From: Microcaldota archaeon
GTDB lineage: Archaea > Micrarchaeota > Micrarchaeia > Micrarchaeales > Micrarchaeaceae
Length of the DNA: 7,827 nt
Assembly (NCBI GenBank): GCA_021828345.1
Contig: JAJZJI010000054.1
Coordinates: 1 to 7,827, forward strand
Reading direction: 5' to 3'
Below, in pieces: positions 1 to 5,467 of this stretch (positions are counted from its first letter, which is position 1; every line of letters begins with the position of its first letter). Both the position numbers and the translations under genes were made by a program. The notes under the pieces were generated by a model. That model was not told where the DNA came from. It saw only the letters and a program-made list of their open reading frames with translations, and made no database searches.

Positions 1-372
1 TGATGTTCCATATTTAACCTTTTTTGGAGTTGCCCATTCATCCCATATATGAGTATTATGATCTTGCATCCATTTTTTATCTGTTATTCCTTTTATAAAA
101 AATTCTAGCTCAGTTGCAATAAGCCTAAATGTTATCTTTTTTGTAGTTAGTATTGGAAATCCATCCGACATATTATGCTCAAATGTTGCTGTTGGTATCA
201 CAAGTGTTGGAATTCCTGTTCTATTTTCTTTTATTTGGCCTTCAGATAATATTTTATTAATTATTTCAAGATAGCTTTCGTCAACTGTTTTTTCTTTTCT
301 TATTAGCTTACCTAAATCATTAAAACCTAATTTATGTGAATTTTTATCAGAAAAATCTTTTATCGTAAACAT
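1..372 (-). CDS. thyA: Thymidylate synthase ThyA, N-terminal part (cut by window edge)
   Basis: This gene encodes thymidylate synthase, which makes dTMP from dUMP using methylene-tetrahydrofolate. Only the first 124 codons are present; the gene runs off the left edge. Recognition rests on the conserved order of motifs: NRTGI with the phosphate-binding Arg (R51, equivalent to E. coli R21), DGFPILTTKK (70-79) and IWDEWA (109-114). The ATG at 372 is the only Met before the core. It gives about 30 extra N-terminal residues compared with E. coli ThyA, and the E. coli-like part begins near DESYLEIINKIL (31-42). The Lys-rich extension could be real, or a non-AUG start could be used. GGTAAT lies just upstream of the ATG as a weak ribosome-binding sequence. 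The family call is firm; the start is less certain. It lies on the same strand as the membrane-protein gene, separated by 95 bases. Confidence 0.93.
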   Translation of the reverse strand, partial: MFTIKDFSDKNSHKLGFNDLGKLIRKEKTVDESYLEIINKILSEGQIKENRTGIPTLVIPTATFEHNMSDGFPILTTKKITFRLIATELEFFIKGITDKKWMQDHNTHIWDEWATPKKVKYGTS

Positions 373-403
373 AGTATTACCATAATTGGGTTTTTATTTA
401 AGG

Positions 404-415
404 TATTAATATATT
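404..415 (-). promoter_or_regulatory. Possible TATA element of thyA
   Basis: On the minus strand this reads as an A/T-only box (AATATATTAATA) centred about 37 bases upstream of the thyA ATG. That is compatible with a TATA box and a short leader of roughly ten bases. A second A/T run (TAAATAAAAA at 391-400) could serve instead and would give a leaderless mRNA. Base composition makes such boxes common here, so this is only a candidate. Confidence 0.3.
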
Positions 416-420
416 CCTAA

Positions 421-450
421 AATAATCAAAACCAAAAAGTTAAAATAAGA
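421..450 (-). terminator. Oligo-T terminator after the membrane-protein gene
   Basis: Downstream of the stop codon at 468-470 the minus strand carries three closely spaced oligo-T runs (T4, T5, T4) with no convincing hairpin. Archaeal RNA polymerase terminates on such U-rich tracts. The site also lies just before the proposed thyA promoter, so it would separate the two transcription units. Confidence 0.4.
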
Positions 451-467
451 TGAATTTAGTACTCATA

Positions 468-1301
468 TTACATCATAATGAGGTCATTTTTTTCTTTGAA
501 TATAAATGACCTAAATAATGCAAAAAACAAAAATACCTCCGCAGCAAAAGGTAGATATCCTAAATAACCAGTAAATGGCATTTCAAAAAGTTTAAATTGG
601 GGCATATAAAATAGTGGTAGAGTATAATACCATTTAGGATATGCCTGATAATTCCAAAATTCCCAAAAAAATCCCATTATTATTCCAGAAAGCCATATTC
701 GCAGCATGATGCTCTTCTTTCCAATGCTCACTTTTTGCAGTATACTTGGCCTTTTAATAATATAATTTAAAGGATCTAAAAACAAAAATAATCCAATCCA
801 TATAAATGGCAGTCCGATTAGAGGATTTATCACTGGTAATAACGACGCTAAGATTCCTATTAATATCAATACGTATATAACTATCTTCCCATTTTTTCCA
901 CCATCATTTTTCACATGTTTTTTAACATCAAAACGCTCACCTATCTTATATACATTCAATAATGAGAATGTTTCTAATATTGCAGGCATTATTGTTGTAA
1001 AATCAAAAAGATGAAGATACCATACATAATTAATGTAAATCCAACTCGTAGTATATATGTTATATAGCTCAAATATCAACCAAAAAGGTATTGAAAGCAA
1101 ACATAACAAAATAAATTCTTTAGGGTATTTTGTTATTAACGAGCTTTTATTTTTTTTATAAACAAAACTATCTATAAGAATTATATATCCAAACCATACT
1201 ATTGGGATATACCACGTAGCAAAAGGCTGTATAACAAGAATGAAATTTATTTCTGCAAATGCTATTAAAAAAATACCTAAATAGCCATATTTTTTAAACA
1301 T
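468..1301 (-). CDS. Multi-pass membrane protein with internal duplication, function unknown
   Basis: I do not recognise the function of this 277-residue protein. It is very rich in Phe, Trp, Tyr, Leu and Ile. Hydrophobic segments lie near residues 7-24, 33-47, 62-80, 100-118, 139-160, 163-180, 198-217 and 248-266, so it is an integral membrane protein with about eight spans. A hydrophilic loop (about 120-138) divides it into halves that share an ordered set of residues: W36/W168, G38/G170, D44/D176, Y48/Y180, S70/S205, E78/E214, N81/N217, W87/W224, Y89/Y226, P106/P251 and E110/E255. This indicates an ancient duplication of a four-helix unit. The repeated acidic and Asn residues inside membrane segments suggest a functional site rather than mere structure. 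The hydrophobic 'P..AE..LFF' C-terminal motif recalls lycopene-cyclase-type membrane domains, but that is only an impression. The ATG at 1301 is the first start and no clear ribosome-binding sequence precedes it. It appears to be transcribed alone. Confidence 0.85.
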   Translation of the reverse strand: MFKKYGYLGIFLIAFAEINFILVIQPFATWYIPIVWFGYIILIDSFVYKKNKSSLITKYPKEFILLCLLSIPFWLIFELYNIYTTSWIYINYVWYLHLFDFTTIMPAILETFSLLNVYKIGERFDVKKHVKNDGGKNGKIVIYVLILIGILASLLPVINPLIGLPFIWIGLFLFLDPLNYIIKRPSILQKVSIGKKSIMLRIWLSGIIMGFFWEFWNYQAYPKWYYTLPLFYMPQFKLFEMPFTGYLGYLPFAAEVFLFFALFRSFIFKEKNDLIMM

Positions 1302-1323
1302 AAAATCGCGCGTACATTAGTTG

Positions 1324-1333
1324 TATAATAATA
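1324..1333 (-). promoter_or_regulatory. Possible TATA element of the membrane-protein gene
   Basis: On the minus strand TATTATTATA is centred about 27 bases upstream of the ATG at 1301. That spacing would give a leaderless or nearly leaderless mRNA, which agrees with the lack of a ribosome-binding sequence. A 16-base perfect palindrome (1349-1364) lies just upstream. This is a candidate only, given the AT-rich background. Confidence 0.3.
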
Positions 1334-1348
1334 TTTTCTTAATGATTT

Positions 1349-1364
1349 ATTAAAATATTTTAAT
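1349..1364. repeat. 16-bp perfect palindrome upstream of the membrane-protein gene
   Basis: ATTAAAATATTTTAAT reads the same on both strands. It lies 16 bases upstream of the proposed TATA element of the membrane-protein gene, a position where an archaeal regulator could bind. It consists only of A and T, so chance is a serious explanation. Confidence 0.3.
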
Positions 1365-1392
1365 TAGTAAAAACATTTCTGATTATGGATAT

Positions 1393-1410
1393 TATAAAAA
1401 GTATAAAAAG
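1393..1410 (-). terminator. Double T5 terminator downstream of tRNA-Trp
   Basis: A nine-base unit (tataaaaag on the plus strand) is repeated twice in tandem. On the minus strand, the direction of tRNA transcription, this gives two CTTTTTATA blocks about 50-70 bases past the tRNA 3' end. Two T5 tracts fit archaeal oligo-T termination. The same blocks resemble TATA boxes and could instead drive the membrane-protein gene with a longer leader. Confidence 0.4.
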
Positions 1411-1460
1411 TTAAATATAAGAAAACATCAGTATATTTTCAATTTATTATATTTGTGGCT

Positions 1461-1598
1461 TGGGGTCGCGGGGATTTGAACCCCGACGTGCAGGTAACTT
1501 CATATTTTCAAAATTCCAGATCATAATCATCGCATTAGCTCATTAATATCTGATAAACATCTGGAGCCTGCCGCGCTGCCAAGTTACGCCACAACCCC
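1461..1598 (-). tRNA. tRNA-Trp (CCA anticodon) with a 65-nt intron
   Basis: This is the tryptophan tRNA gene. Exon 1 is 1598-1561 and exon 2 is 1495-1461, joining to a 73-nt tRNA. The acceptor stem is GGGGTTG/CGACCCC with one G-T pair. The D stem is GCGT/GCGC with loop AACTTGGCA. The anticodon stem is GCAGG/CCTGC, the loop carries C34 C35 A36, the variable loop has four bases, and the T arm is CGGGG-TTCAAAT-CCCCG. The G1-C72 pair and discriminator A73 suit an archaeal Trp tRNA. CCA is not encoded after A73, so it must be added after transcription. The intron sits between positions 37 and 38, the usual archaeal site and a common state for tRNA-Trp. The gene stands alone, divergent from the DUF929 gene. 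Confidence 0.96.
1496..1560 (-). other. tRNA-Trp intron with relaxed BHB and possible C/D-box-like elements
   Basis: The 65-nt intron is removed by the archaeal splicing endonuclease. At the exon junctions CUCC (32-35) can face GAAG near the intron 3' end with one C-A mismatch. A TTA 3' bulge lies on the other strand, and an inner helix ATGTTT/AAATAT (with one G-T pair) follows a two-base 5' bulge. This is a relaxed rather than canonical bulge-helix-bulge. The intron also holds GCGATGA (1533-1527, one base off box C), TCTGGA (1520-1515, complementary to tRNA residues 33-38) and TTGA (1511-1508, one base off box D). Euryarchaeal tRNA-Trp introns are known to act as C/D guide RNAs that methylate C34, so these elements may be a degenerate version. 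Confidence 0.8.
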
Positions 1599-1626
1599 TT
1601 AGGGCATATCTATATTAAGATAAACA

Positions 1627-1636
1627 TTTATTTATA
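1627..1636 (-). promoter_or_regulatory. Candidate TATA box of tRNA-Trp
   Basis: The minus strand reads TATAAATAAA about 34 bases upstream of tRNA position 1. This is a reasonable distance for a pre-tRNA with a short 5' leader that RNase P would remove. Confidence 0.45.
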
Positions 1637-1652
1637 TTCTATCAATTGATAC

Positions 1653-1669
1653 AAGTTTAACACAAACTT
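1653..1669. repeat. Inverted repeat AAGTTT-N5-AAACTT, possible operator
   Basis: Two perfect 6-base arms are separated by five bases. They lie between the divergent tRNA-Trp and DUF929 promoters, 14 bases upstream of the DUF929 TATA candidate. The size and position suit a dimeric helix-turn-helix regulator, but the arms are short and no regulator gene is nearby. Confidence 0.3.
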
Positions 1670-1683
1670 AATGATAGGATATG

Positions 1684-1693
1684 TTTTTATAAA
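1684..1693 (+). promoter_or_regulatory. Candidate TATA box of the DUF929 gene
   Basis: TTTTTATAAA is centred about 46 bases upstream of the ATG at 1735. It predicts a start near 1714 and a leader of roughly 20 bases, long enough to include the GGTG ribosome-binding sequence at 1726-1729. Confidence 0.5.
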
Positions 1694-1734
1694 TGTGTTA
1701 ATAATTAAGTATGTAGTATATTTTCGGTGTATAT

Positions 1735-2511
1735 ATGGCAATATCTAAAAATATTATTATATTGATTGTAGCTGTAATAGTTGTTGCTATTATTATATTT
1801 TATATGAATAGCCAGAGTAGTGTAAACACATCATCTGTATCTTATGACAATATGAAAGTAAGTCCGTCATTTATAACAGAATTAAGTGCTATTGCAAATA
1901 ATAAAACATTAAGTACAGATATAGGAAATGGTATATCATCAAATCTACCAGTTCAAAAGACCCCATATACACTTTTAAATGTTAATGGAAAACCAGAAAT
2001 CTTATACATCGGAGCCGATTATTGTCCATTTTGTGCAATAACTCGTTGGGGCTTAATATTGGCACTTATGAGATTTGGTAATTTCACCGAATTACATTAT
2101 ATGACATCAAGCACATCAGACGCATATCCTTCAACTCCGACATTCACATTTTATAATTCAAATTATTCAAGTTCTTTGATCAACTTTACACATGTTGAAT
2201 TACAAACTAATGTATTTGATGCAAACATAAGTAATTACCCAAAATTACAGAACTTAACATCTTCTGAAAGCAGTACATTTTCTAAATTTAATAAAGGTGG
2301 AAGTATACCATTTATTGATTTTGGAAATTATTCCATACAAGTAGGTGCGTTAACTACACCACAACTAATAGATAATATGAATTGGAGCACAATAGAATCT
2401 GATTTAAATAACCCTAATACGGCACAAGCACAAGCAATAATAGGTACGGCGGATGTATTTACATCTCAAATATGTACAATATTAAACAACTCTGCGCCAG
2501 CGTGTAAATAA
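1735..2511 (+). CDS. DUF929 family protein, exported thioredoxin-like with CPFC motif
   Basis: This 258-residue protein has one N-terminal hydrophobic anchor (about 6-23) after a short MAISKN head. The rest is polar and rich in Ser, Thr and Asn, so it probably faces outside the cell. The core contains YIGADYCPFCAITRW with a C97-P-F-C100 pair in the usual position of a thioredoxin/DsbA-like active site, followed by a hydrophobic helix. A second Cys pair near the C-terminus (C247, C257) could form a structural disulfide. Many N-x-S/T sites (for example N31, N56, N116) are consistent with archaeal surface N-glycosylation. The sequence resembles DUF929 (PF06053) proteins of thermoacidophilic archaea, whose substrates are unknown. 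A role in disulfide exchange outside the membrane is inference. GGTG lies five bases before the ATG, and the gene has its own promoter. Confidence 0.88.
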   Translation: MAISKNIIILIVAVIVVAIIIFYMNSQSSVNTSSVSYDNMKVSPSFITELSAIANNKTLSTDIGNGISSNLPVQKTPYTLLNVNGKPEILYIGADYCPFCAITRWGLILALMRFGNFTELHYMTSSTSDAYPSTPTFTFYNSNYSSSLINFTHVELQTNVFDANISNYPKLQNLTSSESSTFSKFNKGGSIPFIDFGNYSIQVGALTTPQLIDNMNWSTIESDLNNPNTAQAQAIIGTADVFTSQICTILNNSAPACK

Positions 2512-2578
2512 AAGTGGATTTTAAATATTTAATGTTCATTTATTTGTCTAATAGAATTTTAACAATATATGTAAACTA

Positions 2579-2588
2579 TTAAAATATA
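2579..2588 (+). promoter_or_regulatory. Candidate TATA box of the enoyl-CoA hydratase operon
   Basis: TTAAAATATA is centred about 35 bases upstream of the ATG at 2619, which predicts a leader of about ten bases. It lies in the 107-base gap after the DUF929 gene, whose other content is A/T-rich without a clear hairpin. It would drive the three downstream plus-strand genes. Confidence 0.4.
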
Positions 2589-2618
2589 GCTTTCTATTAT
2601 AACTTAAGTGTAGTTAGT

Positions 2619-3383
2619 ATGAATAATAGTATTCTTATAAATAAAAAAAAAGATATCTCAATTTTAACACTTAATAGACCGGATAAACTAAATTCTCTTA
2701 ATTTGGAAATTCTCGAAAGCTTGGAAAAAATAATAAAAACAATTGCAACTGATGGCAAATCCAAAATTATTATTATTACAGGTTCTGGAAATAAATCTTT
2801 TTCAACTGGGGCTGATTTGAATTATTTGAAAAGTCTTAAAAACAAAAAAGATGCAGAGGCTTTTGTTAAAAGAGTGCATCGCATATTTAATAGTATAGAA
2901 AATATGGAGCAAATTGTTATAGCAGCAATAAATGGCTACTGCCTTGGTGGTGGATGCGAACTTGCAATGGCATGTGATATTAGGATAGCTACACCGAATG
3001 CTATTTTTGGACAGCCAGAAGTTAAACTAGGTATAATACCAGGAGGTGGTGGCACGTATAGACTTCAAAAGATTATAGGCATAGCTAAAGCTAAAGAACT
3101 AATATTTTTAGGTAACTATGTAGATGCTAATAACGCTCTAAAAATAGGTCTTATTAATAAAATAGTAAGTTCTGATAAACTTATATATGAGGCAGAATTA
3201 TTTGCAAAACAAATAAAAATAAATAGTTACAACGCAGTAAAGAACGCAAAACACGCAATAAATGCCAATTCAAAATATAATGAGGATATAGAAAAATCTG
3301 ATTTTGTCTCTTCTTTTAATCACCCAGATAGAAAGGAAGGGATAGATGCATTTATTGAAAAACGAAAACCTAATTTTAAATAG
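2619..3383 (+). CDS. Enoyl-CoA hydratase (crotonase family)
   Basis: This enzyme adds water to trans-2-enoyl-CoA to give 3-hydroxyacyl-CoA, the second step of beta-oxidation, in the cytoplasm. It has 254 residues, the normal size for a stand-alone crotonase. The first oxyanion-hole segment is SFSTGADL (60-67). The second is INGYCLGGGCELAMACDIRIA (104-124), followed by FGQPEVKLGIIPGGGGT (130-146). Both catalytic glutamates are present: E114 (rat E144) and E134 (rat E164). This favours hydratase activity over family members that lack one of them. Other crotonase activities cannot be excluded, and chain-length preference is not visible. No strong ribosome-binding sequence precedes the ATG. It is the first gene of a tight unit: the thiolase ATG lies seven bases after its TAG stop. 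Confidence 0.94.
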   Translation: MNNSILINKKKDISILTLNRPDKLNSLNLEILESLEKIIKTIATDGKSKIIIITGSGNKSFSTGADLNYLKSLKNKKDAEAFVKRVHRIFNSIENMEQIVIAAINGYCLGGGCELAMACDIRIATPNAIFGQPEVKLGIIPGGGGTYRLQKIIGIAKAKELIFLGNYVDANNALKIGLINKIVSSDKLIYEAELFAKQIKINSYNAVKNAKHAINANSKYNEDIEKSDFVSSFNHPDRKEGIDAFIEKRKPNFK

Positions 3384-3387
3384 TGAT
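3383..3387 (+). promoter_or_regulatory. Ribosome-binding site GTGAT that sets the thiolase start
   Basis: GTGAT matches the archaeal anti-Shine-Dalgarno (complement of AUCAC) and ends three bases before the ATG at 3391. Its first base is the last base of the preceding TAG stop codon, which suggests translational coupling. It supports starting the thiolase at 3391 rather than at the in-frame ATG at 3346. Confidence 0.6.
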
Positions 3388-3390
3388 AAA

Positions 3391-4617
3391 ATGGAAGAGG
3401 TATATATAGTTGATGCTGTAAGAAGTCCAATAGGTAAATTTCTTGGATCTATTTCCAATATAAGTGCAACACATCTTGGTGCTCAAGTTATACAAGGACT
3501 GTTAGCGCGCACAATAATAAACGCTAACGAAATTGATGAGGTTATAGTTGGAAACGTGATATCTGGAGGATTAGGACAAAATATAGCAAAACAGGTTGTA
3601 ATGTATGCAGGATTGCCTAGTAGTATTTCTGCATATTCTGTCAATAAGGTCTGTGCATCTAGTCTAAAAGCAATAGGACTCGGTGCAGAAGCAATAGCTG
3701 CAGGAAATGCTCAGATGATAATTGCCGGGGGCATTGAAAGTATGTCAAATGCACCTTTTGCAATACATGGAGTAAGAACGCTACAGAAATTTGGAAACAT
3801 GACGCTTGACTCCTTTCTTGATAAGCTAAAACAAAATAATATGCGTCCAGATCAATTTGAGATGGTAGATGAAATGCTTAGTGAGGGGCTTACCGATTGT
3901 TATAGTAATTTACATATGGGAACTATTGCTGAGGATATGGCTATCAAATATAAAATAACAAGAAAGGAGCAGGATGCATTTGCATTTGAAAGTCAGAAAA
4001 AGGCAGCAATAGCATCAAGCGAGGGAAAATTCAAGCGTGAAATAATACCAATAAAACTCAATAATGGTAATATTTTCGATACTGATGAATGTATAAGAAA
4101 GGATACTAGTATGGAAAAACTTGCCGCGCTTAAACCTGCATTTAAACCAGATGGCACCATAACCGCAGGAAACGCATCACAATTAAGTGATGGGGCAGGT
4201 TTCGTACTCTTAATGGGGGAAAAAATAATGAATAAATATAAATTTAAACCACTCGCTAAAATTAAATCATATGCATCTTCTGGAAGTAATCCGAATGACT
4301 ATGGAATGGCTCCAGTACCTGCAATAAAAAAATCATTGCAAAAAGTTGGACTGAATATAAATAATATAGATATTATAGAAATTAATGAGGCATTCTGCGT
4401 CCAAACTCTAGGCGTTGTAAAAGAGCTCGGTATTGATCTAAAAAAATTAAATGTGAATGGTGGTGCCACAGCCATTGGTCATCCGCTCGGAGCTACAGGA
4501 GCATGTATATTGTCAAATCTTTTATATGCAATGATTGATCGTAATGTAAATTTAGGTCTTGCTTCGCTATGCCATGGAGGTGGAGGAGCGGCATCTATGA
4601 TTATTGAAAAAATGTGA
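3391..4617 (+). CDS. Thiolase (acetyl-CoA C-acetyltransferase / 3-ketoacyl-CoA thiolase)
   Basis: Thiolase cleaves 3-ketoacyl-CoA with CoA to acetyl-CoA and a shortened acyl-CoA; the reverse reaction condenses two acetyl-CoA. Numbering from the ATG at 3391 gives 408 residues. The N-terminus EEVYIVDAVRSPIGKF is the typical family start, so the in-frame ATG at 3346, inside the hydratase gene, is not used. The acyl-accepting Cys is C88 in VNKVCASSLKAI. SNLHMGTIAEDMA (173-185), INEAF (331-335) and GGATAIGHPLGATG with H364 follow. The second catalytic Cys is C394 in LCHGGGGAAS, where the residue after Cys is His instead of the more usual Asn, Ile or Val. Within this operon a degradative role is most likely, but the sequence does not settle the direction. 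The next gene starts four bases after the TGA stop. Confidence 0.94.
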   Translation: MEEVYIVDAVRSPIGKFLGSISNISATHLGAQVIQGLLARTIINANEIDEVIVGNVISGGLGQNIAKQVVMYAGLPSSISAYSVNKVCASSLKAIGLGAEAIAAGNAQMIIAGGIESMSNAPFAIHGVRTLQKFGNMTLDSFLDKLKQNNMRPDQFEMVDEMLSEGLTDCYSNLHMGTIAEDMAIKYKITRKEQDAFAFESQKKAAIASSEGKFKREIIPIKLNNGNIFDTDECIRKDTSMEKLAALKPAFKPDGTITAGNASQLSDGAGFVLLMGEKIMNKYKFKPLAKIKSYASSGSNPNDYGMAPVPAIKKSLQKVGLNINNIDIIEINEAFCVQTLGVVKELGIDLKKLNVNGGATAIGHPLGATGACILSNLLYAMIDRNVNLGLASLCHGGGGAASMIIEKM

Positions 4618-4618
4618 T
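4614..4618 (+). promoter_or_regulatory. Ribosome-binding site GTGAT overlapping the thiolase stop
   Basis: GTGAT contains the TGA stop of the thiolase gene and ends three bases before the ATG at 4622. The arrangement is almost the same as the one before the thiolase. It favours the ATG at 4622 over the upstream in-frame TTG at 4604. Confidence 0.6.
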
Positions 4619-4621
4619 AAT

Positions 4622-5467
4622 ATGAAAATAGCGATTATAGGAGCTGGTACAATGGGTTCTGGAATAACTCAGACGATAATAAGTGCAAATTATGATACGT
4701 TATTAATAAGTGATAGTGAAGCTTCTATAGAAAAAGGGATTGAATTAATTAATTTAGGATTTAATAAAGCGATTGTGAAGGGAAAACTGACAGTAGAACA
4801 AAAAAAATCATATCTTTCGCATTTAAAAACTTCTATTAACATGAATGATCTTAGAGAAGCTGAAATAGTAATAGAGGCAGTTCCAGAGGATATAGATATA
4901 AAACGTAAAGTACTTATGAAAATTGAAAATGTTGTTGGGTTAAAAACAATTATAGCAACAAATACGTCATCTATATCTATAACTTCACTTTCAAATGTAC
5001 TTAACACACCAAATAGATTTATTGGAATGCATTTTTTCAACCCAGCCCCAGTTATGAAACTTATTGAAATTGTAAAAGGAGAGCATACTTCAACATTAAC
5101 AGTAGATGCTGCAATAACTTTTGGGGAGAGCTTGGGGAAGACTGCAGTAAAAGTTATGGATTTTCCTGGATTTATATCAAACAGAATACTCATGGCTTAT
5201 ATAAATGAATCTATAAATGCACTTGATCAGGGGGTTGCAACAGTTAATGCTATAGATACCATAGCAAAATTAGGGTTTAATCACCCTATGGGACCTTTAG
5301 AGCTTGCAGATTTTATAGGATTAGATGTATGTAAAGACATAATGGACGCAATATACATGCAGAATAAAGATCAGAAGTTTATACCAGCACCATCATTAGT
5401 AAAACTTGTTAATGATAAAAAACTGGGAAGAAAAACAGGAAATGGATTTTATGATTATAAAAGTTAA
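4622..5467 (+). CDS. 3-hydroxyacyl-CoA (3-hydroxybutyryl-CoA) dehydrogenase
   Basis: This enzyme oxidises 3-hydroxyacyl-CoA to 3-ketoacyl-CoA with NAD, the third step of beta-oxidation. Counting from the ATG at 4622 it has 281 residues, the usual length of the stand-alone short form without a fused crotonase domain. MKIAIIGAGTMGSG starts the Rossmann fold directly, which supports this start. Then come EAVPEDIDIKRKV (85-97), ATNTSSISI (112-120) with the substrate-binding Ser, and RFIGMHFFNPAPVMKLIEIV (132-151). The last holds the catalytic His-Glu pair (H137, E149). GFISNRIL contains the conserved Asn (N187), and the C-terminal helical domain has GFNHPMGPLELADFIGLD. All key residues are present. 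NAD rather than NADP preference is likely but not proven. It is the last gene of the plus-strand unit, and its stop directly abuts the stop of the opposing gene. Confidence 0.95.
   Translation: MKIAIIGAGTMGSGITQTIISANYDTLLISDSEASIEKGIELINLGFNKAIVKGKLTVEQKKSYLSHLKTSINMNDLREAEIVIEAVPEDIDIKRKVLMKIENVVGLKTIIATNTSSISITSLSNVLNTPNRFIGMHFFNPAPVMKLIEIVKGEHTSTLTVDAAITFGESLGKTAVKVMDFPGFISNRILMAYINESINALDQGVATVNAIDTIAKLGFNHPMGPLELADFIGLDVCKDIMDAIYMQNKDQKFIPAPSLVKLVNDKKLGRKTGNGFYDYKS
5417..5435 (-). terminator. Possible oligo-T terminator of the minus-strand unit inside the dehydrogenase gene
   Basis: The two convergent units have no intergenic base, so transcripts must end inside the opposing gene. On the minus strand, 33-50 bases past the gamma-CA stop, there is a T5 run (5431-5435) and then a T6 run (5417-5422) antisense to the dehydrogenase C-terminus. 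These are the best visible stop signals. They are also explained by Lys codons on the other strand. Confidence 0.25.

Noticed and set aside
468..1301. Assignment of the membrane protein as a lycopene cyclase or other carotenoid enzyme
   Set aside because: The similarity is limited to a short hydrophobic P..E..FF-like motif judged by eye, and no carotenoid gene is nearby. It is kept as unknown.
1455..1461. Encoded CCA tail of tRNA-Trp
   Set aside because: A CCA occurs in AGCCAC, but three bases beyond A73, so it is not in the position of an encoded tail.
1671..1748. 25-codon plus-strand open frame before the DUF929 gene
   Set aside because: It contains the TATA candidate and the ribosome-binding sequence of the DUF929 gene and overlaps its start; no protein feature supports it.
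2521..2532. 12-bp palindrome TTAAATATTTAA after the DUF929 gene
   Set aside because: It is made only of A and T in A/T-rich DNA, forms no stable hairpin with a T-tract, and is not placed before a start.
3346..3390. Upstream in-frame ATG for the thiolase
   Set aside because: It lies inside the hydratase gene and would add 15 non-family residues. The ATG at 3391 has GTGAT in place and starts directly with the family's N-terminal motif.
3270..3458. Minus-strand open frame across the hydratase-thiolase junction
   Set aside because: It is antisense to both conserved gene ends, including the thiolase N-terminal motif; it is a shadow frame.
4604..4621. Upstream in-frame TTG for the 3-hydroxyacyl-CoA dehydrogenase
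   Set aside because: The ATG at 4622 starts the Rossmann fold exactly and has GTGAT three bases upstream.
4690..5193. Long minus-strand open frame of 167 codons inside the 3-hydroxyacyl-CoA dehydrogenase gene
   Set aside because: It is fully antisense to a well-supported enzyme, its translation shows no recognisable domain, and its openness follows from codon bias on the other strand.
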